Origin: an uncultured Eubacterium sp. | GTDB lineage: Bacteria > Bacillota > Clostridia > Lachnospirales > Lachnospiraceae | DNA: 10,295 nt | Direction: 5' to 3' | Assembly (NCBI GenBank): GCA_910585745.1 | Contig: CAJUFM010000087.1 | Coordinates: 1 to 10,295, forward strand | In this document: positions 1 to 7,288 of the stretch, piece by piece | How positions within the stretch are numbered: position 1 is the stretch's first letter | Layout: each line of letters begins with the position of its first letter | Notes under the pieces: model-generated | Databases searched by the model: none | Told to the model about the DNA's origin: nothing | The model's input: only the letters and a program-made list of their open reading frames with translations | Made by a program: the position numbers and the translations under genes

Positions 1-1510
1 CCAAAATGTTTTTTGGATTATCTGGATCTGCTACTGCACTCTCAAAATCAATAATGCCATCCACCCCGGATTCTTCTGAGCGTATCCATTCATTTATCAT
101 AGTCCGGAGTTTTTCCGCAGCTTCTGTATAATCTTTGTAGGTTCCAAAGGGCAGGATCGGTGAAACATAAACCTTAATGTTATTGTCGTGACACAGCTTT
201 ATCATCTTCTTATACTCCGGGATCAGCAGATCATATTTACTGGTATCCCTGGCCCCAGTTATATCATTTACACCAAATAGGATAATGCAGTATTTTACAC
301 CATCGTGCTCCAGCAGATCCCTGGCAAATCTGTCCTTTCCTGCATCCGTCGGATAAGTACCAAGAATAGAATTCGCACCGATTCCTTCATTGATGAGCGA
401 GATATTTTCTGTTCCCTCATTTTCCTGAAGCCTTTTCGCAAAATAATCAACCCATCTCACATAGCTGTCCGGCTTTTTGCCAAGGGTATCTGTTCCATAA
501 CCGTCTGTGATGGAGTCGCCAAAACATACTACTGCCTTGCTGTCCTCTGGTGACCAGATAGATACATCAGCGAGGAAAAACCAGCTTGTTGTAGTTTGGA
601 CAGATGTGAATTTCTCTTCCGATACCTGATTGCCGGAAACCTGATAGGTAGTCGCCCTTGCACCTCTGTGACCAGTTATGTTTCTCTCTGGTGCCTCACC
701 AAAATATGCGGAAATAGCAATGTTTTCAAGGGCATACACAGGAAATTCAACTTCATCGGTCAGAATAACCTTCCCTTTGGGGATAACGAATTCTTCCTCC
801 CCGTTTACTGTCACTGGTGTGTCAGTGAATACATCTATTTCAGATTTATTGGCCCAGACCTGTTTGGCAAGATGGAGAGATTTTATCTTCACATCACTTT
901 CCCCATATTGATTTGACAGCCTAAGACGCAGTTTATCTCCTCCTGTTGTAACCCGGATGATCTGACGAACCGTAGTATCCGTGAGGGGCATTTTAGGCAT
1001 GGCAGAATCTGTCGTATCACATCTTTCCTCTGCTGTTCCCCAGGTCGTTACCCATTTATATGCCTGATCCGGTAGGTTAGGCGAAGGAGATGGATCCGGT
1101 GCCTTGGAGGGAACTGGCGTATTTGATGCCGCCGTCGCTGAAGGTGCTGGTGAAGCCGTCACTTTAGGAATACTTTTTCCCTTCACAGTGATTTTACAGG
1201 ACAGCGTCTTTGATTTTTTCCCTAACCTGTAAGTTGCTTTTATTGTCGTTTTACCAGCTTTTACCCCTTTGACCTTAGCCGATTTTTTTGTTGACTTTGT
1301 AATTCTTGCGATCTTTTTCGATTTGGAAGTCCACTTTACCTTTGCCTTCTTTGAGACATTTTTCAGTTTCAAAGTAACTGTTTTTCCAACATTTACATTC
1401 ACCTTGCCCTTACTCAGTTTGGGCGATTTGGCCGCTTCCACACCAGATGGTGCCATTAATGATAACACCATCGCAAAACTAAGTATTAAAACTCCAATAT
1501 TTTTTTTCAT
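1..1510 (-). CDS. Secreted SGNH/GDSL-family esterase with N-terminal BIG2-like Ig domain (3' end cut by window edge)
   Basis: Probable extracellular carbohydrate esterase of the SGNH hydrolase superfamily, closest by eye to the XynE-like group. 503 residues are visible in one unbroken frame and the C-terminus lies outside the window. Residues 1-27 are a signal peptide (MKKN, hydrophobic core, VEAA cleavage region). Residues about 28-112 are a lysine-rich BIG2-type Ig-like domain, and about 113-148 a Pro/Ser/Ala linker. A beta-rich ancillary domain starts near the WVTTWGT motif (about 152). The catalytic domain begins near residue 327 with block I, FGDSITDG, nucleophile S333. Block III is GVND, with N415 and D416. 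The block V DxxH with the catalytic His should lie just past the edge. The start is set by AGGAGGGG at 1517-1524, 6 bases before the ATG. It begins 15 bases after the upstream esterase stop, so it is the third gene of an operon. The substrate is unknown; deacetylation of xylan or pectin-type polymers is inferred from the family. Confidence 0.88.
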   Translation of the reverse strand, partial: MKKNIGVLILSFAMVLSLMAPSGVEAAKSPKLSKGKVNVNVGKTVTLKLKNVSKKAKVKWTSKSKKIARITKSTKKSAKVKGVKAGKTTIKATYRLGKKSKTLSCKITVKGKSIPKVTASPAPSATAASNTPVPSKAPDPSPSPNLPDQAYKWVTTWGTAEERCDTTDSAMPKMPLTDTTVRQIIRVTTGGDKLRLRLSNQYGESDVKIKSLHLAKQVWANKSEIDVFTDTPVTVNGEEEFVIPKGKVILTDEVEFPVYALENIAISAYFGEAPERNITGHRGARATTYQVSGNQVSEEKFTSVQTTTSWFFLADVSIWSPEDSKAVVCFGDSITDGYGTDTLGKKPDSYVRWVDYFAKRLQENEGTENISLINEGIGANSILGTYPTDAGKDRFARDLLEHDGVKYCIILFGVNDITGARDTSKYDLLIPEYKKMIKLCHDNNIKVYVSPILPFGTYKDYTEAAEKLRTMINEWIRSEESGVDGIIDFESAVADPDNPKNIL

Positions 1511-1525
1511 TCTAAACCCCTCCTG

Positions 1526-2794
1526 TTATTGAAAGATCTGAAGAGCGAAGTTATAAAGTCCGTGTTTCCACACTTTAAAGTCATGTCCACCCTCTGTCAC
1601 ATAGAACAGATGAGGTATCTCATTCTTTTCAAATACTTTATGGCACTGGCCTCCCAGCGCATTTTCTCCACCCTCGCTGATTCCATTGTTGAGCATAAGT
1701 AACGTGTGATCTTTGTACTCCTCCGGCAGACGGAATGTTTCCTCGGTAAAGAGTCCGTCCTCTTTTACACCGTTGGCCTCATATGCGAACACTCCAAATC
1801 CCGGACTGAAAGCTGCGATGTAACCAAAAGTCTCTGGCATATGTAGTCCGATGTTCAACGATTCCCTTCCACCCATGGACAGTCCTGCGATCGCCGTATT
1901 TTTTCTTCCCGTCGCTATAGAATAATTATCCTCCATATAAGGCATCAGATTATCGCGGAGATCGTTGATAAAGTTATCAAATGCCTTATAATGCTCCAGG
2001 GAAAATTCCGTTGTTGCCGCATCATTGGCACGGGCACGGCAGTTCGGTATGACAATGATCATGTCCTTGGCAAGTCCTTCTGCCACATAAGCAGGATTAC
2101 CATCCAGCCATTCATTCTCATCCCCTCCGATGCCATGTAACAGATAAAGCACTGGATATTCTTTCTCCTCCGTATAATCCGGGGGAAGAATAATATTTAC
2201 TTTCCGATACTTGCCCGTCGTATCTGAAAAATATGATTCTCTTACAGCTTTCCCATAAGCTACACCATCCTGCTTTTCATCAAACCCCGATGGCACATCA
2301 TAAGTAATAGGTTTGAGCTCCAACGGCGGTTCCACCGTCGCTGCTGGAGTCTCTGTAACCGTCGCCGGTGGCTGCGGTACGCTGGCTGGTGGAGTCTGTG
2401 TCGGCGCTGCCGATGGCTGAGCCGTCGGTACTGCCGTCTTAGGTGGCGGTAATATGCACTTTGCACGGGATCTCACTGTAACCGTCCCCACTTTCTTTGT
2501 TTTCTTTTTATAGGTTTCTTTTACTGTGATCTTTGCAGTTCCCGGTTTCAATGCTTTTACAACGCCTTTGGAAGAAACTTTGACAACTTTCTTGTTAGAA
2601 GATTTGAAAATATATTTTGCTTTTTTATTCTTTCCAGTTATCTTGATCTTCTTCGATTGTTTGACCTGTAATACTATTTTCTTAGTAGAAAGCTTTGCTT
2701 TCGCCTTACTTTTCGCCCCAGCGGTGATCCCGCCCTGGCAGACCATCGCCGTCATCAGCAGAAAACTAATTCCCTGAAATACTCTCTTTTTCAT
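1526..2794 (-). CDS. Secreted CE1/esterase-D-like alpha/beta hydrolase with N-terminal BIG2-like Ig domain (paralog 2)
   Basis: Extracellular serine esterase of the putative-esterase family (PF00756-type; includes feruloyl and acetyl xylan esterases of CE1), 422 residues. Residues 1-28 look like a signal peptide. Residues about 33-108 form one lysine-rich Ig-like domain with the BIG2 pattern KVVKVSSKGVVKALKPGTAKITV. Residues 114-160 are a Pro/Thr/Ala linker. The catalytic domain spans about 165-422: the oxyanion-region motif YLLHGIGGDENEW (217-229), nucleophile S306 in GLSMGG, and catalytic H404 in GGHDFKVWKHG. The acid position is odd: where the neighbouring paralog has G-N-Q-D384, this protein reads G-I-S-E374, so Glu may replace Asp. 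The ribosome site GGAGGAGG (2798-2805) lies just before the ATG, 17 bases after the stop of the paralog, so the two are co-transcribed. The catalytic domains look about half identical by eye, suggesting tandem duplication. The exact acyl substrate cannot be read from the sequence. Confidence 0.9.
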   Translation of the reverse strand: MKKRVFQGISFLLMTAMVCQGGITAGAKSKAKAKLSTKKIVLQVKQSKKIKITGKNKKAKYIFKSSNKKVVKVSSKGVVKALKPGTAKITVKETYKKKTKKVGTVTVRSRAKCILPPPKTAVPTAQPSAAPTQTPPASVPQPPATVTETPAATVEPPLELKPITYDVPSGFDEKQDGVAYGKAVRESYFSDTTGKYRKVNIILPPDYTEEKEYPVLYLLHGIGGDENEWLDGNPAYVAEGLAKDMIIVIPNCRARANDAATTEFSLEHYKAFDNFINDLRDNLMPYMEDNYSIATGRKNTAIAGLSMGGRESLNIGLHMPETFGYIAAFSPGFGVFAYEANGVKEDGLFTEETFRLPEEYKDHTLLMLNNGISEGGENALGGQCHKVFEKNEIPHLFYVTEGGHDFKVWKHGLYNFALQIFQ

Positions 2795-2811
2795 TTTCCT
2801 CCTCCATTCCT

Positions 2812-4107
2812 TTAAAACAAATATCTGGCAAAGTTATAAAAACCATTTTTCCAGACAACCCAGTCATGACCACCATCTAAGGTATAGAAAGTATGGTGTA
2901 CTCCGTTTGCCTCTAATGCATTATGGTAACGCTGTGGCTCTTCCTTCACCATGCCATCCTGATTTCCGTTATTTATGAGCAGATATGTACTATTCTTATA
3001 ATACTCCGGCAGGGTAAAGGTTTCTTCTGTAAACAGCCCCTCTTCTGTCAGACCATTATTGGTATAAGGAAAAATTCCGTAAGCCGGGCTGAAGGCGCCG
3101 ATGTATCCCACTTTATCCGGCAGGGAAAAACCGATGTTCAATGCCACACGTCCACCCATGGATAATCCAGCGATGGCGGTATTATCCCGTCCTGTTGCCA
3201 CGGAATAAGTGCTTTCTATAAATGGCATCAGATTGTCCCTGAAATCATCGAGAAACTTGTCAAAGGAATGAACATGATCTGGTGCAAATCCGTCTGAAGG
3301 ATTAGCGGCATCATCCTCACGGCATCGGCAGTTTGGCATGACAACAATCATTTCCTCTGCCTCGCCTGATGCGATCATGTTGCCGATCATGATCTGTACC
3401 TTTCCATCGATCCAGTCATTCTCATCTCCCATTCCGCCGTGGAACAGATAGATCACTGGGTATTCCTTTTCCTCCGTATAACCCTCCGGAAGAATAACAT
3501 TTACCTTACGATTCTTTCCTGTTATCGGAGAATAATAATTTGTCCTTTCAACTTTCCCATACTTGACTCCGCTCTGGGTACTGTCAAACTTTGCTGGTGT
3601 ATCCTTGATCTCAGGGTTTACCGGCGGCTTTGGCGTCGGCGTCTGAGGTGTCTCTGTCTGCCCGGGATCTGGTGTGGGAGCCTGGGGAGAAACTGTTGGC
3701 TTTTCATTTGCTGGTGTAGCTGTTGGTGTGCTTGCCGGCGTCGGCGTCACTTTCTGCTCTGGTACAGGCTTCGCTGCTTTCTTCACGGTAACTGAAACGG
3801 TTCCGATCTTTTTCGTCTTTTTACCCAGCTTTTCTTTCACCGTGATCTTCGCCTTTCCGACCCTCTGCGCTGTCATTACACCTTTCTTTGAAACTTTCAC
3901 GATCTTAGTTTTGGACGATTGAAATAAATATTTCGCTTTTTTCTTTTTATTTTTGAGCTTAATACTTTTCTTTTGTCCGGTATTCATCGTCACCTTTTTG
4001 GTTCTGATCCCCGTCTTTTTTTCTGTTTTTGCGGCGATCAGGGAGTTTCCGCTGAACAAAACGGAAACCACCAGAGTGACGGCGATAACCCCCTTCATCT
4101 TCTTCAT
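2812..4107 (-). CDS. Secreted CE1/esterase-D-like alpha/beta hydrolase with N-terminal BIG2-like Ig domain (paralog 1)
   Basis: First gene of the secreted esterase operon, 431 residues. The start at 4107 is chosen over an in-frame ATG at 4161 because GGAGG (4116-4120) sits 8 bases before it and because it opens directly into a signal peptide (MKKMKG, hydrophobic stretch 7-19, cleavage near AA at 25-26). The Ig-like lysine-rich BIG2 domain is about 33-109, and a Pro/Thr linker about 112-165. The esterase domain is about 173-431: YLFHGGMGDENDW (220-232) forms the oxyanion region, S316 in GLSMGG is the nucleophile, D384 in NNGNQDG is the likely acid, and H414 in DGGHDWVVWKNG is the base. All three triad members therefore seem present. 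The family hydrolyses ester side groups such as feruloyl or acetyl on polysaccharides, or other acyl esters. No LPXTG anchor or transmembrane tail is seen, so the Ig domain may be the only cell-surface or substrate tether. That last point is inference. Confidence 0.91.
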   Translation of the reverse strand: MKKMKGVIAVTLVVSVLFSGNSLIAAKTEKKTGIRTKKVTMNTGQKKSIKLKNKKKKAKYLFQSSKTKIVKVSKKGVMTAQRVGKAKITVKEKLGKKTKKIGTVSVTVKKAAKPVPEQKVTPTPASTPTATPANEKPTVSPQAPTPDPGQTETPQTPTPKPPVNPEIKDTPAKFDSTQSGVKYGKVERTNYYSPITGKNRKVNVILPEGYTEEKEYPVIYLFHGGMGDENDWIDGKVQIMIGNMIASGEAEEMIVVMPNCRCREDDAANPSDGFAPDHVHSFDKFLDDFRDNLMPFIESTYSVATGRDNTAIAGLSMGGRVALNIGFSLPDKVGYIGAFSPAYGIFPYTNNGLTEEGLFTEETFTLPEYYKNSTYLLINNGNQDGMVKEEPQRYHNALEANGVHHTFYTLDGGHDWVVWKNGFYNFARYLF

Positions 4108-4250
4108 TGTACCTACCTCCAGGATTTTATATGATGCTAGGATCAAAAGGTCAAAATGCAAATAAGTCGATTAGAACTTATTTTTTATGCTTGCATAATA
4201 AGGCATTTGAACTTGGGACCCGCCAAACATGAGAACGGAGCCATCCGCAG
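4108..4250 (-). other. Long 5' leader of the esterase operon with small inverted repeats
   Basis: About 140 bases separate the likely promoter from the first esterase gene, with no credible coding sequence. On the transcribed strand it contains an imperfect 9-bp stem (4216-4242, with G-U pairs and one mismatch). A perfect 8-bp inverted repeat, aaataagt/acttattt (4160-4167 and 4176-4183), has an 8-base spacer. A small tatgc/gcata repeat lies at 4186-4197. These could be an operator or leader structure. No known riboswitch class is recognised. Confidence 0.35.
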
Positions 4251-4254
4251 CATC

Positions 4255-4279
4255 ATTATATAGTTCTATAACAAGTATA
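4255..4279 (-). promoter_or_regulatory. Possible promoter region of the esterase operon
   Basis: The minus strand carries a perfect -10 hexamer TATAAT (4255-4260) and a second, overlapping candidate TATACT (4274-4279) in an AT-rich stretch. Neither has a good TTGACA-like -35 at 16-18 bp, so the promoter may need an activator or the true start may differ. Its placement between the lacZ-end hairpin and the operon supports a separate transcription unit. Confidence 0.35.
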
Positions 4280-4325
4280 ACATATCCAGCACAAAACAAA
4301 AAGAAAAAATTTACTTTATATAGGC

Positions 4326-4368
4326 TCAGCGGCACCAATTTGAATTATGTTCAAATTGGTGCCGCTGA
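4326..4368 (-). terminator. Perfect 19-bp hairpin after lacZ, probable terminator or 3' stabiliser
   Basis: Arms 4326-4344 and 4350-4368 are exact reverse complements (tcagcggcaccaatttgaa) around a 5-base loop, starting 9 bases after the lacZ stop. In the lacZ direction the hairpin is not followed at once by a U-run: a T-rich stretch begins about 14 bases later. It is therefore an imperfect match to a classic intrinsic terminator, although termination or 3'-end protection is the simplest role. Confidence 0.6.
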
Positions 4369-4377
4369 AGCAGACTC

Positions 4378-7179
4378 TTAAATATAAAATTCAAACTCAG
4401 GTTCCGGATCATCCAGCCTGTATCTTTCTCCCAGTTCCGGCCCACAGCTATGGGAGCCGAGACCGCTCACCTTATAATCGATGCGGACATGAACAAATCC
4501 GTCTTCCTCCAGTTCGTCAGTATGGGTGGCACAGGTCAGACTCTGGGAACTGTAGCGGGATACATTAAATTCAAACGGCCTGTCGGCAGCGACTTTCATC
4601 CCGCCCACTTCAAGCCGCCTGGCACCAGTATGGTTTCCATGCTCCTGAGGTCTCACATAGGGCACGTATTCCAGCGACGGACGGCTTTCATACATTCCGA
4701 TCCTGGTGTGGCAGATCATATCCACATAATTTTCCTTTTCTCCCCGTCCAAAATAACGGAATATGTTATCATCATCCGGAAGTTTAAATTCAAATCCCAG
4801 TCTGGGAAGAAATTTACTTCCCTCCCGCTTCTTTCCATGAAAAGATATCTTTATACGGCCATCCGATCCAATAGTAAAAATGTTCTGGTAACATAGGAAT
4901 GGCATTTTCGATATACCGGCAAGGCTTCCTTCTGTTATGATCTGGTTTCCTTCTCTCTCACACCGATACACTTTATTCCACAATTTGTGATAATTAGCTG
5001 CTTCCCAGTCTTCGCTGTCCATTTTGTCATTGTCTGTTGGTGCACGCCATACCGTGAGCTCTACTGGTTCCTCAAAGATCACTCTGCCGCCCCGTTCCAT
5101 ATACTCAAAATTTCCGTAATGGGTGTTAAACACATATTGAAAATCTTTTCCAGATATCAGCAGCTTCTCTCCTTTTTCCTCAAACTGCACCGTACCTTCC
5201 TGATAAGCTGGCACAGGCAGCTTCTGAATCTCTACCGGAAGTTCATGTTGTTCCATTCCGATCTCTTCCCCGCCATCCATCAGAAAAATATCCAGAAAAC
5301 AGCCCAGCTCACATTGATCCGGAAGCTGCAGTTCAAGAGGATAGATCTTTGTCTCCTTTGGCCTGATATCACAGACCAGCTCCCCTTGCTTTTCCAATTT
5401 CCCATCAATGACCAACCTCCAGATCAGGCGGTATTGGTTGAGATTAGTAAAATCAAACCGATTGGTAACAGAGAGTTTCTGGTCCGCATAACTCGTCTTT
5501 ATATTCTGGTAAACTGCTTTTGCATTCAGGCTTCCTGCCTTTAGACTGCGGTCTGCGAATACCAGACCGTCACAGCAAAAATTGCCGTCATGGGTTTCTT
5601 CCCCAAAATCCCCGCCATAGCGCAACACTCCGTCTTTTAACACTCCATGATCCGCCCATTCCCATATACAGCCGCCGATACATGCTGGAGTTTTATAAAT
5701 GATATCCCAATAGTCCTTTATATCTCCCGGTCCGTTTCCCATGGCGTGAGAGTATTCACATAGAAAATAAGGACGTGTCTCCCCTTCTCTCCGGATCAGC
5801 TCCTTCATCTGTTCTTCGTCACTGTACATGCGGCTTACCACATCTACATCACACCGATCTTCGATCAGAAATGCGCCTTCATAATGCACCAGCCTTGAAC
5901 TATCCCGTTTTTTTGTCCAGGCGATCATGGCATCATGATTTTTTCCATATCCACTCTCGTTGCCCATGGACCACATAATGATCGAGGGATGATTCTTGTC
6001 CCGTTCCACCATCCGGGTTACCCGATGCACATAAGCCTCCCGCCATTGTTCCTGATGACAGAGCCAGTCCCCGCTCTCCATATCATAATCATACCCTGAA
6101 TTCCTCGTGCAGAAACCATGGGTCTCCAGATCGGTTTCATCTATGACATAAAAACCCATTTCATCACACAGTTCAAGCAGATACGGTGAGGGGGGATAAT
6201 GAGACATCCGGATCGTATTTATGTTCAGTTTTTTCATTTGAACCAAATCATTGTAAAGATCCTCTTCCCTGAGTGCATACCCCTTCACTGGATGGGTGTC
6301 GTGGTGGTTGACGCCCTTTAACTTCACAGAAATCCCATTTATGAGCAGCTCCCTGCAGGAGCTCACACAGATATCCCGGAAACCAACCTTCACAGGAATA
6401 AACTCCCCTGCCTGCTCTGCCACCAATGTATACAGATAAGGATTTTCTGCATTCCACGTCACAGGGTCTTTCAAATCTTCTACCAGTACATTTCCATCAT
6501 ATAAAGTATAAGGGAGGCTGCAGGTGATGTGATTCCGGTCGGTCATTATCTCGATGTCACGAATGTGCCCTTTATTTCTTGATAACAGGTATACATCGCG
6601 GAAAATACCAGACATCCGCAGACAGTCCTGATCCTCCAGATAGCTTCCGGCACACCACTTTAAAACTTTTATCGTCAGACGGTTTGTACCCTTTATCAAA
6701 TGATCCGTCAGCCGCAGCTCACTCTGCATATGGGAGACCTGACTGAACCCCACATAATTGCCATTCATGTAAAGGTAAAAACAGGAGCCCACGCCTTCCA
6801 GTACAATATAAGTCTCCCTCTCTTCCCATTCCTCAGGAATCTGGATATCCAGAGAATAGATCCCGCAGGGGTTGTCGTCTGGCACATAGGGCGGATCCAC
6901 CGGAAAGGGATAGTTTAAATTCGTATAATAAGGTATGTCATATCCCAGCATCTGCCAGTTGGAGGGTACTGGAATACTGTCCCATTCTGTAATCTCAGCA
7001 GGCACGTCAATATCACGCTCAAAATACCTGAATTTCCACTCCCCGTTCAGATTCATATAATAGTCCGAGGTTTCTTTTTTTCCTGCCAGCGCCTTTTCCA
7101 GCGAATCATAAGGAATATAATAAGCTCTCTGGGGCTCACAATTTTCCTGCAGCAGCTGGGGATCTTCATAATGTCTCAT
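4378..7179 (-). CDS. lacZ: Beta-galactosidase, glycoside hydrolase family 2 (LacZ type)
   Basis: Cytoplasmic enzyme hydrolysing terminal beta-D-galactosides such as lactose, 933 residues, no signal peptide. The N-terminal sugar-binding domain (about 35-200) has N103-P-C-G and the LacZ-typical SYLEDQD (179-185) and SGIFRD (190-195). The short second beta-sandwich is about 200-270. The TIM barrel (about 275-560) carries acid/base E408 in WSMGNESGYG, nucleophile E475 in CEYSHAMGNGPGD, and IWEWADHG (505-512). A fourth domain (about 560-660) and the C-terminal Bgal-small domain (about 665-933) follow, ending in GLGSHSCGPEL, where Cys replaces the E. coli W999 position, as is common in Firmicute enzymes. 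From GIFRD to VGFRD it is about 47 residues shorter than E. coli LacZ, which explains part of the shorter total length. AAAGGG (7188-7193) precedes the ATG by 8 bases. Its own promoter lies at 7248-7276. Readthrough from the anti-sigma gene is also possible, as no clear terminator separates them. A related beta-galactoside specificity cannot be excluded. Confidence 0.93.
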   Translation of the reverse strand: MRHYEDPQLLQENCEPQRAYYIPYDSLEKALAGKKETSDYYMNLNGEWKFRYFERDIDVPAEITEWDSIPVPSNWQMLGYDIPYYTNLNYPFPVDPPYVPDDNPCGIYSLDIQIPEEWEERETYIVLEGVGSCFYLYMNGNYVGFSQVSHMQSELRLTDHLIKGTNRLTIKVLKWCAGSYLEDQDCLRMSGIFRDVYLLSRNKGHIRDIEIMTDRNHITCSLPYTLYDGNVLVEDLKDPVTWNAENPYLYTLVAEQAGEFIPVKVGFRDICVSSCRELLINGISVKLKGVNHHDTHPVKGYALREEDLYNDLVQMKKLNINTIRMSHYPPSPYLLELCDEMGFYVIDETDLETHGFCTRNSGYDYDMESGDWLCHQEQWREAYVHRVTRMVERDKNHPSIIMWSMGNESGYGKNHDAMIAWTKKRDSSRLVHYEGAFLIEDRCDVDVVSRMYSDEEQMKELIRREGETRPYFLCEYSHAMGNGPGDIKDYWDIIYKTPACIGGCIWEWADHGVLKDGVLRYGGDFGEETHDGNFCCDGLVFADRSLKAGSLNAKAVYQNIKTSYADQKLSVTNRFDFTNLNQYRLIWRLVIDGKLEKQGELVCDIRPKETKIYPLELQLPDQCELGCFLDIFLMDGGEEIGMEQHELPVEIQKLPVPAYQEGTVQFEEKGEKLLISGKDFQYVFNTHYGNFEYMERGGRVIFEEPVELTVWRAPTDNDKMDSEDWEAANYHKLWNKVYRCEREGNQIITEGSLAGISKMPFLCYQNIFTIGSDGRIKISFHGKKREGSKFLPRLGFEFKLPDDDNIFRYFGRGEKENYVDMICHTRIGMYESRPSLEYVPYVRPQEHGNHTGARRLEVGGMKVAADRPFEFNVSRYSSQSLTCATHTDELEEDGFVHVRIDYKVSGLGSHSCGPELGERYRLDDPEPEFEFYI

Positions 7180-7197
7180 CTTCTCATCCCTTTCTCT

Positions 7198-7229
7198 AGC
7201 TTGACGGCGCGAATTTGCGCCGTCAAGCT
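7198..7229 (-). promoter_or_regulatory. Perfect 13-bp inverted repeat in the lacZ leader (operator or RNA hairpin)
   Basis: Arms agcttgacggcgc (7198-7210) and gcgccgtcaagct (7217-7229) are exact reverse complements around the six bases gaattt. The repeat begins about 12 bases after the expected lacZ transcription start and ends 4 bases before the ribosome site AAAGGG (7188-7193). It could be the operator of a LacI/GntR-type repressor blocking elongation, or an RNA stem affecting translation. No U-run follows in the lacZ direction, so it does not look like a normal terminator for the upstream sigma operon. Confidence 0.65.
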
Positions 7230-7247
7230 GCTATAACTATTAGTTTT

Positions 7248-7276
7248 ATTGTAGCATCCAGGGATGGGAATGTCTA
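7248..7276 (-). promoter_or_regulatory. Sigma-A-type promoter of lacZ
   Basis: On the minus strand, TAGACA (7271-7276, 5 of 6 to consensus) is followed after exactly 17 bp by TACAAT (7248-7253, 5 of 6). The predicted start is near the A at 7241, giving a leader of about 62 bases that contains the inverted repeat at 7198-7229. The -35 box begins 12 bases after the anti-sigma stop codon. Confidence 0.65.
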
Positions 7277-7288
7277 TTTATTTTAGTA

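Noticed and set aside
2260..2466. Arg-rich frame on the minus strand overlapping the linker of the second esterase.
   Set aside because: It is an out-of-frame reading of the low-complexity Pro/Thr/Ala linker DNA.
2735..2745. Cys19 in the signal peptide of the second esterase as a lipoprotein anchor.
   Set aside because: The residues before it (A-M-V-C) do not match a lipobox, which needs a small residue at -1.
4108..4161. Upstream in-frame ATG at 4161 that would add 18 residues to the first esterase.
   Set aside because: It has no ribosome site and would bury the signal peptide, whereas the ATG at 4107 follows GGAGG at 8 bases and opens directly into a signal sequence.
4201..4245. tRNA-like sequence with a TTCAAAT loop and a nearby CAT triplet on the minus strand.
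   Set aside because: The flanking bases do not form the T-arm or anticodon stems and no acceptor stem or CCA end is present.
4326..4368. Catabolite-control (cre) site within the lacZ-end palindrome.
   Set aside because: The central CG of the cre consensus is missing, and the site lies downstream of the gene.
4987..5544. Open frame of 185 codons on the plus strand inside lacZ.
   Set aside because: It lies antisense to the intact GH2 gene, with no recognisable motif, and is explained by chance.
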